Shown here: one piece after another, positions 28,019-35,961 of the stretch | Numbering within the stretch: position 1 is the first letter of the stretch | Layout: the number at the start of each line of letters is the position of its first letter | NCBI GenBank assembly: GCA_038109305.1 | Contig: JAYNIR010000005.1 | Span: 1 to 64,000, forward strand | DNA length: 64,000 nucleotides | Source of the DNA: UBA1479 sp038109305 | Lineage (GTDB): Bacteria; Pseudomonadota; Alphaproteobacteria; Rhodospirillales; Casp-alpha2 | Reading direction: 5' to 3' | Notes under the pieces: model-generated | Told to the model about the DNA's origin: nothing | What the model saw: only the letters and a program-made list of their open reading frames with translations | The model's database searches: none | Program-made: the position numbers and the translations under genes

Positions 28019-28609
28019 TTATCTGGGCCGTCCGTTCGGCGGATGGAACTTTTCGCGGAATCTGTTATTCGCGTCCTGATTTTCCAGCGGCTTGGACTGC
28101 CTCCTAGGGTTTTTCGGAGCTGAGATGGAATTCTGCGCGAGCACCTTGTTCACTTGTCCGATCGTCGGCCCGTCGGTTTTCATGACGCCGTCGACGGCGA
28201 GCCCGTGGGCGCTCTGGAAATTCCTGACGCCGTCGATCATCGGCCGGTCGGGGAATTCGGTCAGGCTGTGGTCGGGCAGTGTCATTTGGCCGGGGCCGGT
28301 CATGGCGACCTTGGTGTTAAGGGCGTCGCCGAGGTCCATGTCGTAATCCTCGCCGACGGTTTTGTTGAGGCTGATAGGCTGGAACATGCGGTCTCCCATG
28401 GTTTGGGATGGGGCGGGCGTGGCGCTGTCGACGGCCGCCTTTGCGCTGGTGGTCAACCCGGTATCGGTGGTGTCGACGGGGGTGGACGCCTTTTCCTGCG
28501 CCGCCACCGGCAAGGGCGCGACGGACCACGCGCTTTCCGCCGTCGCGGAAGAAGATTGGCGGCTGCGGCGCGGGCTCAAGGGCGATGACGTGTGCAAGAC
28601 CGAAGACAC
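28019..28609 (-). CDS. Hypothetical protein with a peptidoglycan-binding-like repeat
   Basis: 196 residues. Residues 1-75 are Ser/Thr/Ala/Pro-rich and likely disordered. Residues about 115-155 read PMIDGVRNFQSAHGLAVDGVM...GPTIGQVNKVL (interrupted here), which follows the PG_binding_1 pattern of FQ..xGL.VDG..xPTI..L. The C-terminus is polar and basic. No signal peptide, so it may be a fragment of a larger secreted or repeat protein, or lie at the edge of the decayed CPBP gene. Weak call; the codon sense is better than that of the antisense frame. Confidence 0.5.
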   Translation of the reverse strand: MSSVLHTSSPLSPRRSRQSSSATAESAWSVAPLPVAAQEKASTPVDTTDTGLTTSAKAAVDSATPAPSQTMGDRMFQPISLNKTVGEDYDMDLGDALNTKVAMTGPGQMTLPDHSLTEFPDRPMIDGVRNFQSAHGLAVDGVMKTDGPTIGQVNKVLAQNSISAPKNPRRQSKPLENQDANNRFREKFHPPNGRPR

Positions 28610-28830
28610 GCCGTCGTAAAACGCCGACGCGGCCCCGCCCGCCGAGCCGACACTGGCGCCGGCGTCGTTTCAGTAATTTCCCGGGCGGCCGGCCCTATCG
28701 GGCGAAAGAAGCCCGCCGCTTGACCTGGCGCAATCCCGGTGCCATTCCATGCCATGAAGGTATGCGTGGCCGCCCCCCGGTGGAAACGCCCGCCCATAAA
28801 CCGACCGACTGACCTCTCCTAGACCGTGCC

Positions 28831-30033
28831 ATGACCCTCGCCTCCTATCGATCGAACATTTTTCTGCTGGCGACGGCGCAGGGGATGTTTTTCATCAACC
28901 GCTACGCCTTCGTCGCCTTCGCCGGTCTGGCCGGGCAGATGCTGGCGTCCGACAAACTGCTGGCGACCATGCCCATGGCGCTGGTTACGGCGGGGACGGC
29001 GGCGGTGACCATTCCCTTGTCGCTGATGATGAAGCGGACGGGACGGCGGCCCGCGTTTCTGCTGGGCGCGCTGTCCGGCGTTGTCGGCGGCGGGATATGC
29101 GCCTATGCGGTCTGGATCCAAAGTTTCGAGCTGTTATGCGTGGCGGCGCTGGTCCTCGGGACCAATCAGGCGGCGAGCCAGTATTACCGCTTCGCTGCCA
29201 TCGAGGTTGCGCCGGCGACGCACCTGAGCCGGGCCATTTCCACGGTGCTCGCAGGGGCGGTGATCGCGGCGCTTCTGGCGCCGACCATGGCGCGGTATTC
29301 GGAAAGCCTGTTTGCGCCCGCCACCTTCGTCGGCGGGTTCATGCTGATCGCGGTGATCAGCGTCGTGTCTATGATCCCGTTGGGTCTGATGACTATCCCC
29401 ATGCCCAAGGAAAACCATCAAGACGCACCCATGCGCCCGATGCTGGAAATCATGAAGCAACCAGCCTTTGCCGCAGCGGTGATGAATTCGGCCTGTTCAT
29501 ACGGGCTCATGTCGTCGGTCATGGCGGCGGCTCCCATCGCCATGGTCGCCTGCGGGTTTTCCGTCAGCGACGCAGGGTCAGTGATCCAGTGGCACCTGCT
29601 CGCCATGTTCGTGCCGTCGTTCTTTACCGGGCGGCTGGTCGATAAATGGGGTGTGCTGCCGATCCTTTATTCGGGTCTGGCGCTGTTCGTCATTGCGGGC
29701 GCGTTCGCCATTTCGGGCATCGGGCTCGGCCATTTCGGGGCGGCGATGATCTGCCTCGGCGTCGGCTGGAACTTCCTTTACGTCGGTGGCACGACGCTGT
29801 TGACCGAGGCGCATACCCCCGGCGAAAAAGCCAAGGTGCAGGGCATCAACGAATTTCTGGTGTTCGGGTCCACCGTCATCGGCACGGCGGTGTCGGGCGG
29901 GCTGTTGAACCTCGTCGGCTGGGACGCGGTCAACTACGGCATGGCGCCGTTCCTGTCGGCGACCCTGATCGCGACGCTGTGGTACACGTTTTCCCGCCGC
30001 GGCGGCGCGGCGGCGGGCGCGTCCCCGGCCTGA
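28831..30033 (+). CDS. MFS transporter
   Basis: 400 residues with about twelve hydrophobic helices. The motif-A loop reads SLMMKRTGRRPAFLLGAL, and the central loop has RPMLEIMKQPAFAAAVMNS before the second half, followed by TGRLVDKWGVLPILYSG (second motif A) and FLYVGGTTLLTEAHTPGEKAKVQG. This last segment is typical of a group of MFS proteins found beside redox genes. Single gene unit, divergent from the peptidoglycan-binding-like gene. Substrate unknown. Confidence 0.88.
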   Translation: MTLASYRSNIFLLATAQGMFFINRYAFVAFAGLAGQMLASDKLLATMPMALVTAGTAAVTIPLSLMMKRTGRRPAFLLGALSGVVGGGICAYAVWIQSFELLCVAALVLGTNQAASQYYRFAAIEVAPATHLSRAISTVLAGAVIAALLAPTMARYSESLFAPATFVGGFMLIAVISVVSMIPLGLMTIPMPKENHQDAPMRPMLEIMKQPAFAAAVMNSACSYGLMSSVMAAAPIAMVACGFSVSDAGSVIQWHLLAMFVPSFFTGRLVDKWGVLPILYSGLALFVIAGAFAISGIGLGHFGAAMICLGVGWNFLYVGGTTLLTEAHTPGEKAKVQGINEFLVFGSTVIGTAVSGGLLNLVGWDAVNYGMAPFLSATLIATLWYTFSRRGGAAAGASPA

Positions 30034-30048
30034 CCTTGGGCGCACCGG

Positions 30049-31236
30049 TCAGTAGGACCGGGGCATGCCCAACACGTGTTGCGCCAGAAAACTCAAAATC
30101 AGGTTCGGTGAAATCGGCGCCGTGCGGGCGAGCCGCGCTTCGCGCCATTTGCGTTCGATATGATATTCACGGGCGAAGGCGAAACCGCCGTGGGTGGTAA
30201 AGCACGCTTCGGCGCAGGCCCAGGCCGCGTTCGATGACAGAAACCGCGCCATGTTAGCTTCCGACCCGCAGGGCAGCCCGGCGTCGAACATGGCTGTCGC
30301 CTTGCGGACCATCAAATCGGCGGCCTCAAGTTCCGCATAGCCCTGGGCGATCGGGAACTGGATGCCCTGGTTCTGGCCGATGGGGCGGTTGAAGACGATG
30401 CGCTCATTGGCATAGGCGACGGCCTTTTCGATGAAGTACCGGCCGTTGCCGATGCCTTCCGACGCGGTCAGGCAGCGCTCGGCGTTCAACCCGTCCAGAA
30501 TATAGCGAAAACCCTTGCCTTCTTCGCCGATGAGCGAGTCGCCCGGGATCGGCACGTTGTCGAAAAACACTTCGCAGGTGTTGTGGTTGACCATGGCGTC
30601 GATGGGCGTGATGACGCAGCCGTTTTTCTGCGCCTCGTTCAGGTCGATCAGAAAAGTCGAAATACCGTCCGTTCGTTTTTCCACCTTGTCGGCGGGGGTC
30701 GTCCGGGCCAGCAACAACATCAGGTCCGAGTGCGCCGCGCGGGACGTCCAGACCTTTTGCCCGTTGACGACGTATCCGTTGCCCTTTTTGTCGGCGCGGG
30801 TTTTCAGCTGCGTGGTGTCGGACCCGGTTGTCGGCTCGGTCACGCCGAAGGCCTGCAGGCGCAGTTTCCCGGATGCGATCTTGGGCAGGTAATAGTCCTT
30901 CTGTTCTTTCGATCCGTGACGCAGGATCGTCCCCATCGTGTACATCTGCGCGTGGCCGGGCGATGCGCTGCAGCCGCAGGCGTTGATGGTCTCCAAGATC
31001 ACCGCGCCGCCGCGCACCGGCAGGCCCGCGCCGCCGAATTCCTCGGGGATCAGGGCGGCCAGGTATCCGCCCGCCGTCAGCGCCTCGATAAACTCCGTCG
31101 GATAGCTGCCGGACGGCGGCTGATCTTCCAGCTTCCGCCAATAATCGCCGGAAAAGTCGGCGCACACCTTGGCCACCTGTTCGCGGATTTCCGGAAAATC
31201 GGTACCGATGGGCATGCTCAGGTCGGAGTCGGACAT
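30049..31236 (-). CDS. Acyl-CoA dehydrogenase
   Basis: 395 residues, FAD-dependent oxidation of acyl-CoA to enoyl-CoA. Features: IPEEFGGAGLPV, the FAD-binding FGVTEPTTGSDTTQLKT, NGQKVWTSRAAHSD, DGLNAERCLTASEGIGNGRYFIEKAVAYA, and GQNQGIQFPIA. The N-terminal extension before MSDSDLSMPIG is not coding-like, so I start at 31236. It is the last gene of a four-gene minus-strand set (CoA-transferase, enoyl-CoA hydratase, lyase, dehydrogenase), 46 bases after the lyase. Substrate probably a branched or dicarboxylic acyl-CoA. Confidence 0.93.
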   Translation of the reverse strand: MSDSDLSMPIGTDFPEIREQVAKVCADFSGDYWRKLEDQPPSGSYPTEFIEALTAGGYLAALIPEEFGGAGLPVRGGAVILETINACGCSASPGHAQMYTMGTILRHGSKEQKDYYLPKIASGKLRLQAFGVTEPTTGSDTTQLKTRADKKGNGYVVNGQKVWTSRAAHSDLMLLLARTTPADKVEKRTDGISTFLIDLNEAQKNGCVITPIDAMVNHNTCEVFFDNVPIPGDSLIGEEGKGFRYILDGLNAERCLTASEGIGNGRYFIEKAVAYANERIVFNRPIGQNQGIQFPIAQGYAELEAADLMVRKATAMFDAGLPCGSEANMARFLSSNAAWACAEACFTTHGGFAFAREYHIERKWREARLARTAPISPNLILSFLAQHVLGMPRSY

Positions 31237-31282
31237 GGTCGTCTGTTCCTTTGTTGGTCGTTCATTGGTTTTCTGATTTCGG

Positions 31283-32224
31283 TTACGCGGCTGAGGTGGC
31301 GACGAAACCCTTGGGCCGCCCGGCAAGCGCGAAGGTGCCGTGCACGGGTTCGCCCTTGAGTTGGCGAACCATGATCTCCCGCGCGTCCAGTAGGCCGTCC
31401 AGGTCGATCCCGGTCCGAAGGCCCATGGATTCCAACAGGAACACAAGGTCCTCGGTCACGATGTTGCCACTGGCGCCGGGGGCGTAGGGGCAGCCGCCGA
31501 GCCCGCCCAAGGACGCGTCGAATTCCCGCACGCCGGCGTCCAGCGCCGCGAACACGTTGGACAGGCCCAAACCCCGCGTGTCGTGAAAGTGCGCGCCCAC
31601 GGGCATGTCCGTGCCGACGGTTTTGAACAGTTCGGTAAACAGATCGCGCACCTGTTTCGGGTTGGCGTAGCCGACCGTGTCGGCGACGCCGAGCCGTTGC
31701 GCGCCGCGCTCAAGCAACCCCTCGGCGCAGCGCATGACGTCCTTCACCGGCACCGGGCCGGAAATGGTGCAGCCGAACGCCGTCGCCATGCCGCCGGAAA
31801 CCACCATGTCTATGAATTCCGGGTGGGCGTCCCGGTACTTGACGATTTCGGCGAACCCGTCGAGCGAATCTTGGACCGAGCGGCGGACGTTTGCCTGATT
31901 GTGCGCTTCGGACACGGACATCACGACGCCGATCTGATGCGCGCCCGCGGCCATGGCGTTTTCGGCACCCCGCAGGTTCGGTACCAGGGCGGAAACGGTC
32001 AGTCCCGGAATTTCCACGGACTGGCGGACGATTTCCGCCGAGTCCGCCATCTGCGGCAGTAGTTTCGGGGGCACGAAAGACCCGACCTGGATCTGCGGCA
32101 CGCCGGCGGCGGCTTCGCGGTGGATCCATTCCATTTTGCCCTCGGTCGAAAAAATCGTCTGAATGCTCTGAAGGCCGTCGCGGGTGCCGACCTCGTGAAC
32201 CAGAACGTCGATGTCATTCTTCAT
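31283..32224 (-). CDS. Hydroxymethylglutaryl-CoA lyase-family protein
   Basis: 313 residues, a TIM-barrel retro-aldolase cleaving a 3-hydroxyacyl-CoA such as HMG-CoA into acetyl-CoA and a keto acid. Active-site marks: HEVGTRDGLQS (Arg-Asp pair), the metal histidines in GAHFHDTRGLG and the C-terminal catalytic Cys loop LGGLGGCPYAPGASGN. All are intact. Within the operon it would act on the product of the hydratase. Relatives act on citramalyl-CoA-like or longer substrates, so the exact one is not certain. Confidence 0.9.
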   Translation of the reverse strand: MKNDIDVLVHEVGTRDGLQSIQTIFSTEGKMEWIHREAAAGVPQIQVGSFVPPKLLPQMADSAEIVRQSVEIPGLTVSALVPNLRGAENAMAAGAHQIGVVMSVSEAHNQANVRRSVQDSLDGFAEIVKYRDAHPEFIDMVVSGGMATAFGCTISGPVPVKDVMRCAEGLLERGAQRLGVADTVGYANPKQVRDLFTELFKTVGTDMPVGAHFHDTRGLGLSNVFAALDAGVREFDASLGGLGGCPYAPGASGNIVTEDLVFLLESMGLRTGIDLDGLLDAREIMVRQLKGEPVHGTFALAGRPKGFVATSAA

Positions 32225-32236
32225 GGGATGTCTCCC

Positions 32237-33031
32237 TCACTTGCCGGTGAACTTAGGTTTGCGTTTTTCATTGAAGGCCAGAACGCCTTCGCGTCTGTCT
32301 TCGGTGCCGACCAGCCGGTTATAGGCTTGCAGTTCGAACTGATAGCCCGTCGCCCGGTCCAACTGCGTCGCGACGGTAACGGCGCTTTTGGCGGCGCGGA
32401 TGGACAGCGGCGCGTTGGAGGCGATGCGCTCGGCGGTCCCGATGGTTTCTTCCATCAGTTTGTCCGGTTCGCACACCTTGTTGACCAAGCCCCAGTCATA
32501 GGCTTCCTGCGCGGTGAAGGGCTGGCCCGTCATGATGATTTCCTTGGCCCGCCGTTCGCCCACCGCGCCCGGCAAATTCTGCGTGCCCATGGCGCCCGGC
32601 ATGATGCCGAGCGTGACCTCGGTCAGCGCGAACCGCGCCGTGGTCGATGCGTAGACGAAATCGCAGTTGAGCGCCGTTTCGCACCCGCCGCCGTAGGCCG
32701 CCCCGTTGACGGCACCGATCACCGGCACCGGGCACATGCGGGTCGCCGCGACGGCCTGTTCGAACACGTGGTGCTGGTACTGCCACTGCTCGTTGGTCAT
32801 GCCCTTGCGTTCCTTCAAATCGCCGCCGGCGGAAAACGCCTTGTCGCCGCGCCCGGTCAGGATCACGCAGCGGACGTCGCCGGGCGCCGTATACAGGTTT
32901 TCGAAGATTTCCTTCTGTTCCAACCCCATCTGGGTGTTCTTGGCGTTTGCCACCTCCGGCCGGTCCATGATGACGACCAGAACATGGTCGTCGACCATTT
33001 CCAGGGTGAAGGTTTCGTAATCCATCTTCAT
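32237..33031 (-). CDS. Enoyl-CoA hydratase/isomerase family protein
   Basis: 264 residues, crotonase fold. The oxyanion-hole stretches are AFSAGGDLKERKG and VNGAAYGGGCETALNCDF; the first catalytic-Glu position carries Glu in GGGCETAL and the second region reads ALTEVTLGIMPGAMGTQNLP. These features resemble 3-methylglutaconyl-CoA hydratase-type crotonases, which would feed the adjoining HMG-CoA lyase. Its ATG overlaps the CoA-transferase stop by one base (TGATG), so the two are translationally coupled. Confidence 0.9.
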   Translation of the reverse strand: MKMDYETFTLEMVDDHVLVVIMDRPEVANAKNTQMGLEQKEIFENLYTAPGDVRCVILTGRGDKAFSAGGDLKERKGMTNEQWQYQHHVFEQAVAATRMCPVPVIGAVNGAAYGGGCETALNCDFVYASTTARFALTEVTLGIMPGAMGTQNLPGAVGERRAKEIIMTGQPFTAQEAYDWGLVNKVCEPDKLMEETIGTAERIASNAPLSIRAAKSAVTVATQLDRATGYQFELQAYNRLVGTEDRREGVLAFNEKRKPKFTGK

Positions 33032-34188
33032 CAGGTGTTGGCTCCCTTGATTTCGTCGTTGTCGGCTCCGACCCGGGGCGCATAGCGGCGGAGCGGCGGG
33101 CGCTCCCCGTCAAAGCTGAGCGGCAGGCCGGCCAGCACCGGCCCGCCCGCGGCGTCGCGTTGCAGGATGCCGAGCGCCGCCGTTTGCGGATCGGCCATCA
33201 TTTCCAAGGTCTGCTGCACCGGCGCGGTGGGGACGCCGACGGCCTCCAACACATCCTGCCAATGGGCGCGGGGGTGTTGGGCGAAGATCGGCTCCATAAG
33301 TGCGTTCAGCGCGTCCAGGTTAGCGAAACGCAATTGGTTCGACGCAAAGCGCGGGTCCTTCGGCCATTCCGAATGCCCCAGCACATTGGCGAGCTTTTTA
33401 AACAGCCGGTCATTGGGTGCGGCGACGATCAGATGCCCGTCCGAACAGCCATAGGCCTGATAAGGCGCCATACCGCGCGCACCCGACCCCTGGCGCGACG
33501 GATTTTCCCCGTCAACGCCCGATGCCGCGACGGCGTTGTTCATCCAGCCGACGGCGGTTTCGTACAGCGATGCGTCGACGATGCCGCCGCGGCCAGTGTC
33601 GGCCAGGCGTTTCATGGCCGCCAGGATACCGATGGCGCACCACATGCCGGTCCCCATATCGATGATCGACACGCCGATGCGGATGGGCGGGCGGCCTTCT
33701 TCGCCGGTGATGGTCATCAGCCCGCCGTAGGCCTGCATCAGCGGGTCGTACCCGGCGCGGTCCTTTAACGGCCCCCGGTTGCCGAAGGCGCCCAGGTTGC
33801 AATAGATCAGCTTCGGGTTGGCGGCGGTCAGGGTCTTGCCGTCCAGACGGTTTTTTTCGACGCTGCCCGGCCGCATGTTCTGAATGACCACGTCGGCGTT
33901 GTTGATGCAGTAGTCGCGAAGCCAGTCGACCTCGGCCGCGTTCGAAATATCGACGGTGATGCTTTTCTTTTCGCGGTTCAGCGCGTGAAAGTACGACGAC
34001 GACCCGTCGTCGAACATTTTTCCCCACTGCCGGGCGTCGTCGCCGGCGCCGGGGCGTTCGACCTTGACCACCTGCGCCCCCATGGCCGCCATGATCCAGG
34101 TTGCGTAAGGGGCGGCGACGCTGGACCCGAGCTCGACAACCCGGATGCCGTCGAGGCATTGCCACGCCGCAAGGTCTGATGTGTTCAA
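33031..34188 (-). CDS. CaiB/BaiF family CoA-transferase
   Basis: 385 residues, family III CoA-transferase that activates a carboxylic acid by CoA exchange. Features: LDGIRVVELGSSVAAPYATWIMAAMGAQVVKVE split at 20 residues into the canonical start, the nucleophilic Asp region KDRAGYDPLMQAYGGLM, and VDASLYETAVGWM. The start is TTG at 34188 (Leu-Asn-Thr-Ser in the open frame) preceded six bases earlier by a perfect AGGAGG (34194-34199); the upstream frame to 34518 has no family character. First gene of the CoA operon. Confidence 0.92.
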   Translation of the reverse strand: MNTSDLAAWQCLDGIRVVELGSSVAAPYATWIMAAMGAQVVKVERPGAGDDARQWGKMFDDGSSSYFHALNREKKSITVDISNAAEVDWLRDYCINNADVVIQNMRPGSVEKNRLDGKTLTAANPKLIYCNLGAFGNRGPLKDRAGYDPLMQAYGGLMTITGEEGRPPIRIGVSIIDMGTGMWCAIGILAAMKRLADTGRGGIVDASLYETAVGWMNNAVAASGVDGENPSRQGSGARGMAPYQAYGCSDGHLIVAAPNDRLFKKLANVLGHSEWPKDPRFASNQLRFANLDALNALMEPIFAQHPRAHWQDVLEAVGVPTAPVQQTLEMMADPQTAALGILQRDAAGGPVLAGLPLSFDGERPPLRRYAPRVGADNDEIKGANT

Positions 34189-34265
34189 GGTTGCCTCCTG
34201 GGCGGCCTCTGGCGGGCCATTCCTTATACAATATGTAGCCGAAGTCCCGGTGCCTGGCACTAGGT

Positions 34266-35393
34266 TTAAATCCGGCTTTTCAGGTATGCAAAAAGGTCCG
34301 AAAACAGTCCCTTGATCGTCCGTTCGCGTTCCGTATCGATGTTCACGGTCGCGGTCATGCCGGCGCGCAAGGGCGGTGCGTCCGGCTTTTGCAGTAGGGC
34401 TAGGCGCACCGGTAGGCGCTGCACCACCTTGACCCAGTTGCCCGACGCGTTCTGCGGCGGGAGGATCGCGAATTCCGCCCCCGTCGCCGGGGAGATGGAT
34501 CGTACTTCCGCCTGCCACGTGACGTCCGGGTAGATGTCTAGAACCACCTTGGCTTTCTGGCCCGGGCGCACATGGGTTAGTTCCGTTTCCTTGAAGTTGG
34601 CTTCAACCCAGGGCGGCGTGTCGGTGACGATGGCCATCAACGCCTTGTTGGCTTCGATCTGTTCACCGGCGACCAAAGGCACGCTGACCACCCGGCCGTC
34701 GGCGGGGGATTTAAGTGTCGTCCGATCCAGGTCCAGTATCGCCTGTTCCAGCGCCGCCATCTTGGTTCGGACCAGCGGGTGGTCGTCGACCGGCCCGCCC
34801 GGATCGCCGCCAAGCGACGTCTTGATGCGGGCGATCTTCTGGCGCGCCAGGGCGACCCGGTCGCGGGCGACGCGGGCGTCGTTTTCCAATTCGTCATAAC
34901 GCGTCGCGGCGGTGATCCCCCGCTGCGCCAGGCCTTTTTGCCGTTCGAACCGTTTTTTGAAATACGCTGCCTGTTCGATGGCGTCGCTTAATTCCGTTTG
35001 CGCCTCCGTCAAGGTGACGGCGAGGATTTCAATTTCCCGGCGCGCCTGATCCAGTTCGGCCTTGGCGCGGTCGACGGCAATCTCGAACGGTGTGCGGTCG
35101 ATCAGCACGATGACATCGTCCTTGCGGACTCTCTGGTGGGCGGACGGTACAACCTCGAATACCCGGCCGGACACTTCGGCGGCGACCTGGGCGATGTCGG
35201 TCTTCACATAGGCGTTTTCCGTTGAAACAAATCGCGCGGAATTCAGCCAGTAACCGAAGGCGCCCGCGACCGCCAGCAACGGCGCGCCGACAAGCAGGCC
35301 CGCGCGCTTCAGCATCCGACGGCGCTTTGTCGGCATGGCGCCGGTCCCGGTCATGTGTTCCGATGACTGTTCGAGTGTCTGGCCGTCAGGCAT
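34266..35393 (-). CDS. HlyD/EmrA-type membrane fusion protein
   Basis: 375 residues, the periplasmic adaptor for an EmrB-type exporter. One N-terminal membrane anchor (AGLLVGAPLLAVAGAFGYW) is followed by the lipoyl half-motif TDIAQVAAEVSGRVFEV, a long coiled coil (about residues 95-210), the second lipoyl half (LKSPADGRVVSVPLVAGEQI) and the beta-barrel WVEANFKETELTHVRPGQKA. Its start overlaps the marR stop (ATGCCTGA), while the partner emrB lies on the other strand beyond marR. Confidence 0.92.
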   Translation of the reverse strand: MPDGQTLEQSSEHMTGTGAMPTKRRRMLKRAGLLVGAPLLAVAGAFGYWLNSARFVSTENAYVKTDIAQVAAEVSGRVFEVVPSAHQRVRKDDVIVLIDRTPFEIAVDRAKAELDQARREIEILAVTLTEAQTELSDAIEQAAYFKKRFERQKGLAQRGITAATRYDELENDARVARDRVALARQKIARIKTSLGGDPGGPVDDHPLVRTKMAALEQAILDLDRTTLKSPADGRVVSVPLVAGEQIEANKALMAIVTDTPPWVEANFKETELTHVRPGQKAKVVLDIYPDVTWQAEVRSISPATGAEFAILPPQNASGNWVKVVQRLPVRLALLQKPDAPPLRAGMTATVNIDTERERTIKGLFSDLFAYLKSRI

Positions 35394-35886
35394 TCTTTTT
35401 CTCCAGTTCTTCCGACTGAATGATGTCCATGTCGCTCGCCATGTCCTGCAGGCGCTGTTTGACGTTCAACAAAAGGGTGGTCAGCGCTTCGCGTTCCCTG
35501 GGCGCCAGGCCGGACAGTTCTTCTTCGACCATGGCCTCGGCGATGGGCGTGAAGTCGCGGTAGGCGCGTCGGCCCATGCCGGTCACGTAAAGCCGTTTGA
35601 CCCGCCGGTCGGTTTCGTCCGGCCGGCGTTCGAGCCAGCCGAAGTCCTCAAGCTTGTCGATGACCCGCCCGGCGGACGCCTTTTCGACCTCCAGCAAATC
35701 GGCCAGCGACGATTGGTTGATGCCCGGCTGATCTACGACCCGGCGCAGCGCCAGCCACTGGGTTCGGGTAAGGCCCAGGTTGCGCACCCGGCGGTCGAAC
35801 ACCGTGCGCTGCAGGCGCGCGGCCTCCATGATCAGAAACGCCAGATAGCGGCCCTCGGAAAGAGGGTGGCTGTTGATTTTGCTCAT
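35386..35886 (-). CDS. MarR-family transcriptional regulator
   Basis: 166 residues, winged-helix repressor. The DNA-binding segment reads LGLTRTQWLALRRVVDQPGINQSSLADLLEVEKASAGRVIDKLEDFGWLERRPDETDRRVK in parts, with the DRR wing. It heads a transcript with the EmrA-like gene and faces emrB across 75 bases that hold overlapping palindromes at 35907-35956. By analogy with MarR/EmrR it should repress both transcripts and be released by the pump substrate. Confidence 0.92.
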   Translation of the reverse strand: MSKINSHPLSEGRYLAFLIMEAARLQRTVFDRRVRNLGLTRTQWLALRRVVDQPGINQSSLADLLEVEKASAGRVIDKLEDFGWLERRPDETDRRVKRLYVTGMGRRAYRDFTPIAEAMVEEELSGLAPREREALTTLLLNVKQRLQDMASDMDIIQSEELEKKNA

Positions 35887-35906
35887 AGGGGATTGCCCTT
35901 TTCAAA

Positions 35907-35956
35907 TTAGTAAGCAATATTACTATTGCTATCCTGACAGTCAATAGGGTTACTAA
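35907..35956. promoter_or_regulatory. Overlapping palindromes, probable MarR operator between marR-emrA and emrB
   Basis: TAGTAA (35908-35913) and TTACTA (35920-35925) form one inverted repeat; AGCAAT (35913-35918) and ATTGCT (35925-35930) form a second, shifted by five bases. TTAGTAA (35907-35913) is also mirrored by TTACTAA (35950-35956). The block is AT-rich within a G+C-rich neighbourhood and lies in the 75-base divergent promoter. Confidence 0.65.
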
Positions 35957-35961
35957 CTTCA

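Noticed and set aside
28154..28588. Plus-strand open frame opposite the peptidoglycan-binding-like gene
   Set aside because: It is Gly/Val/His-rich with no motif; the minus-strand frame shows a recognisable repeat pattern.
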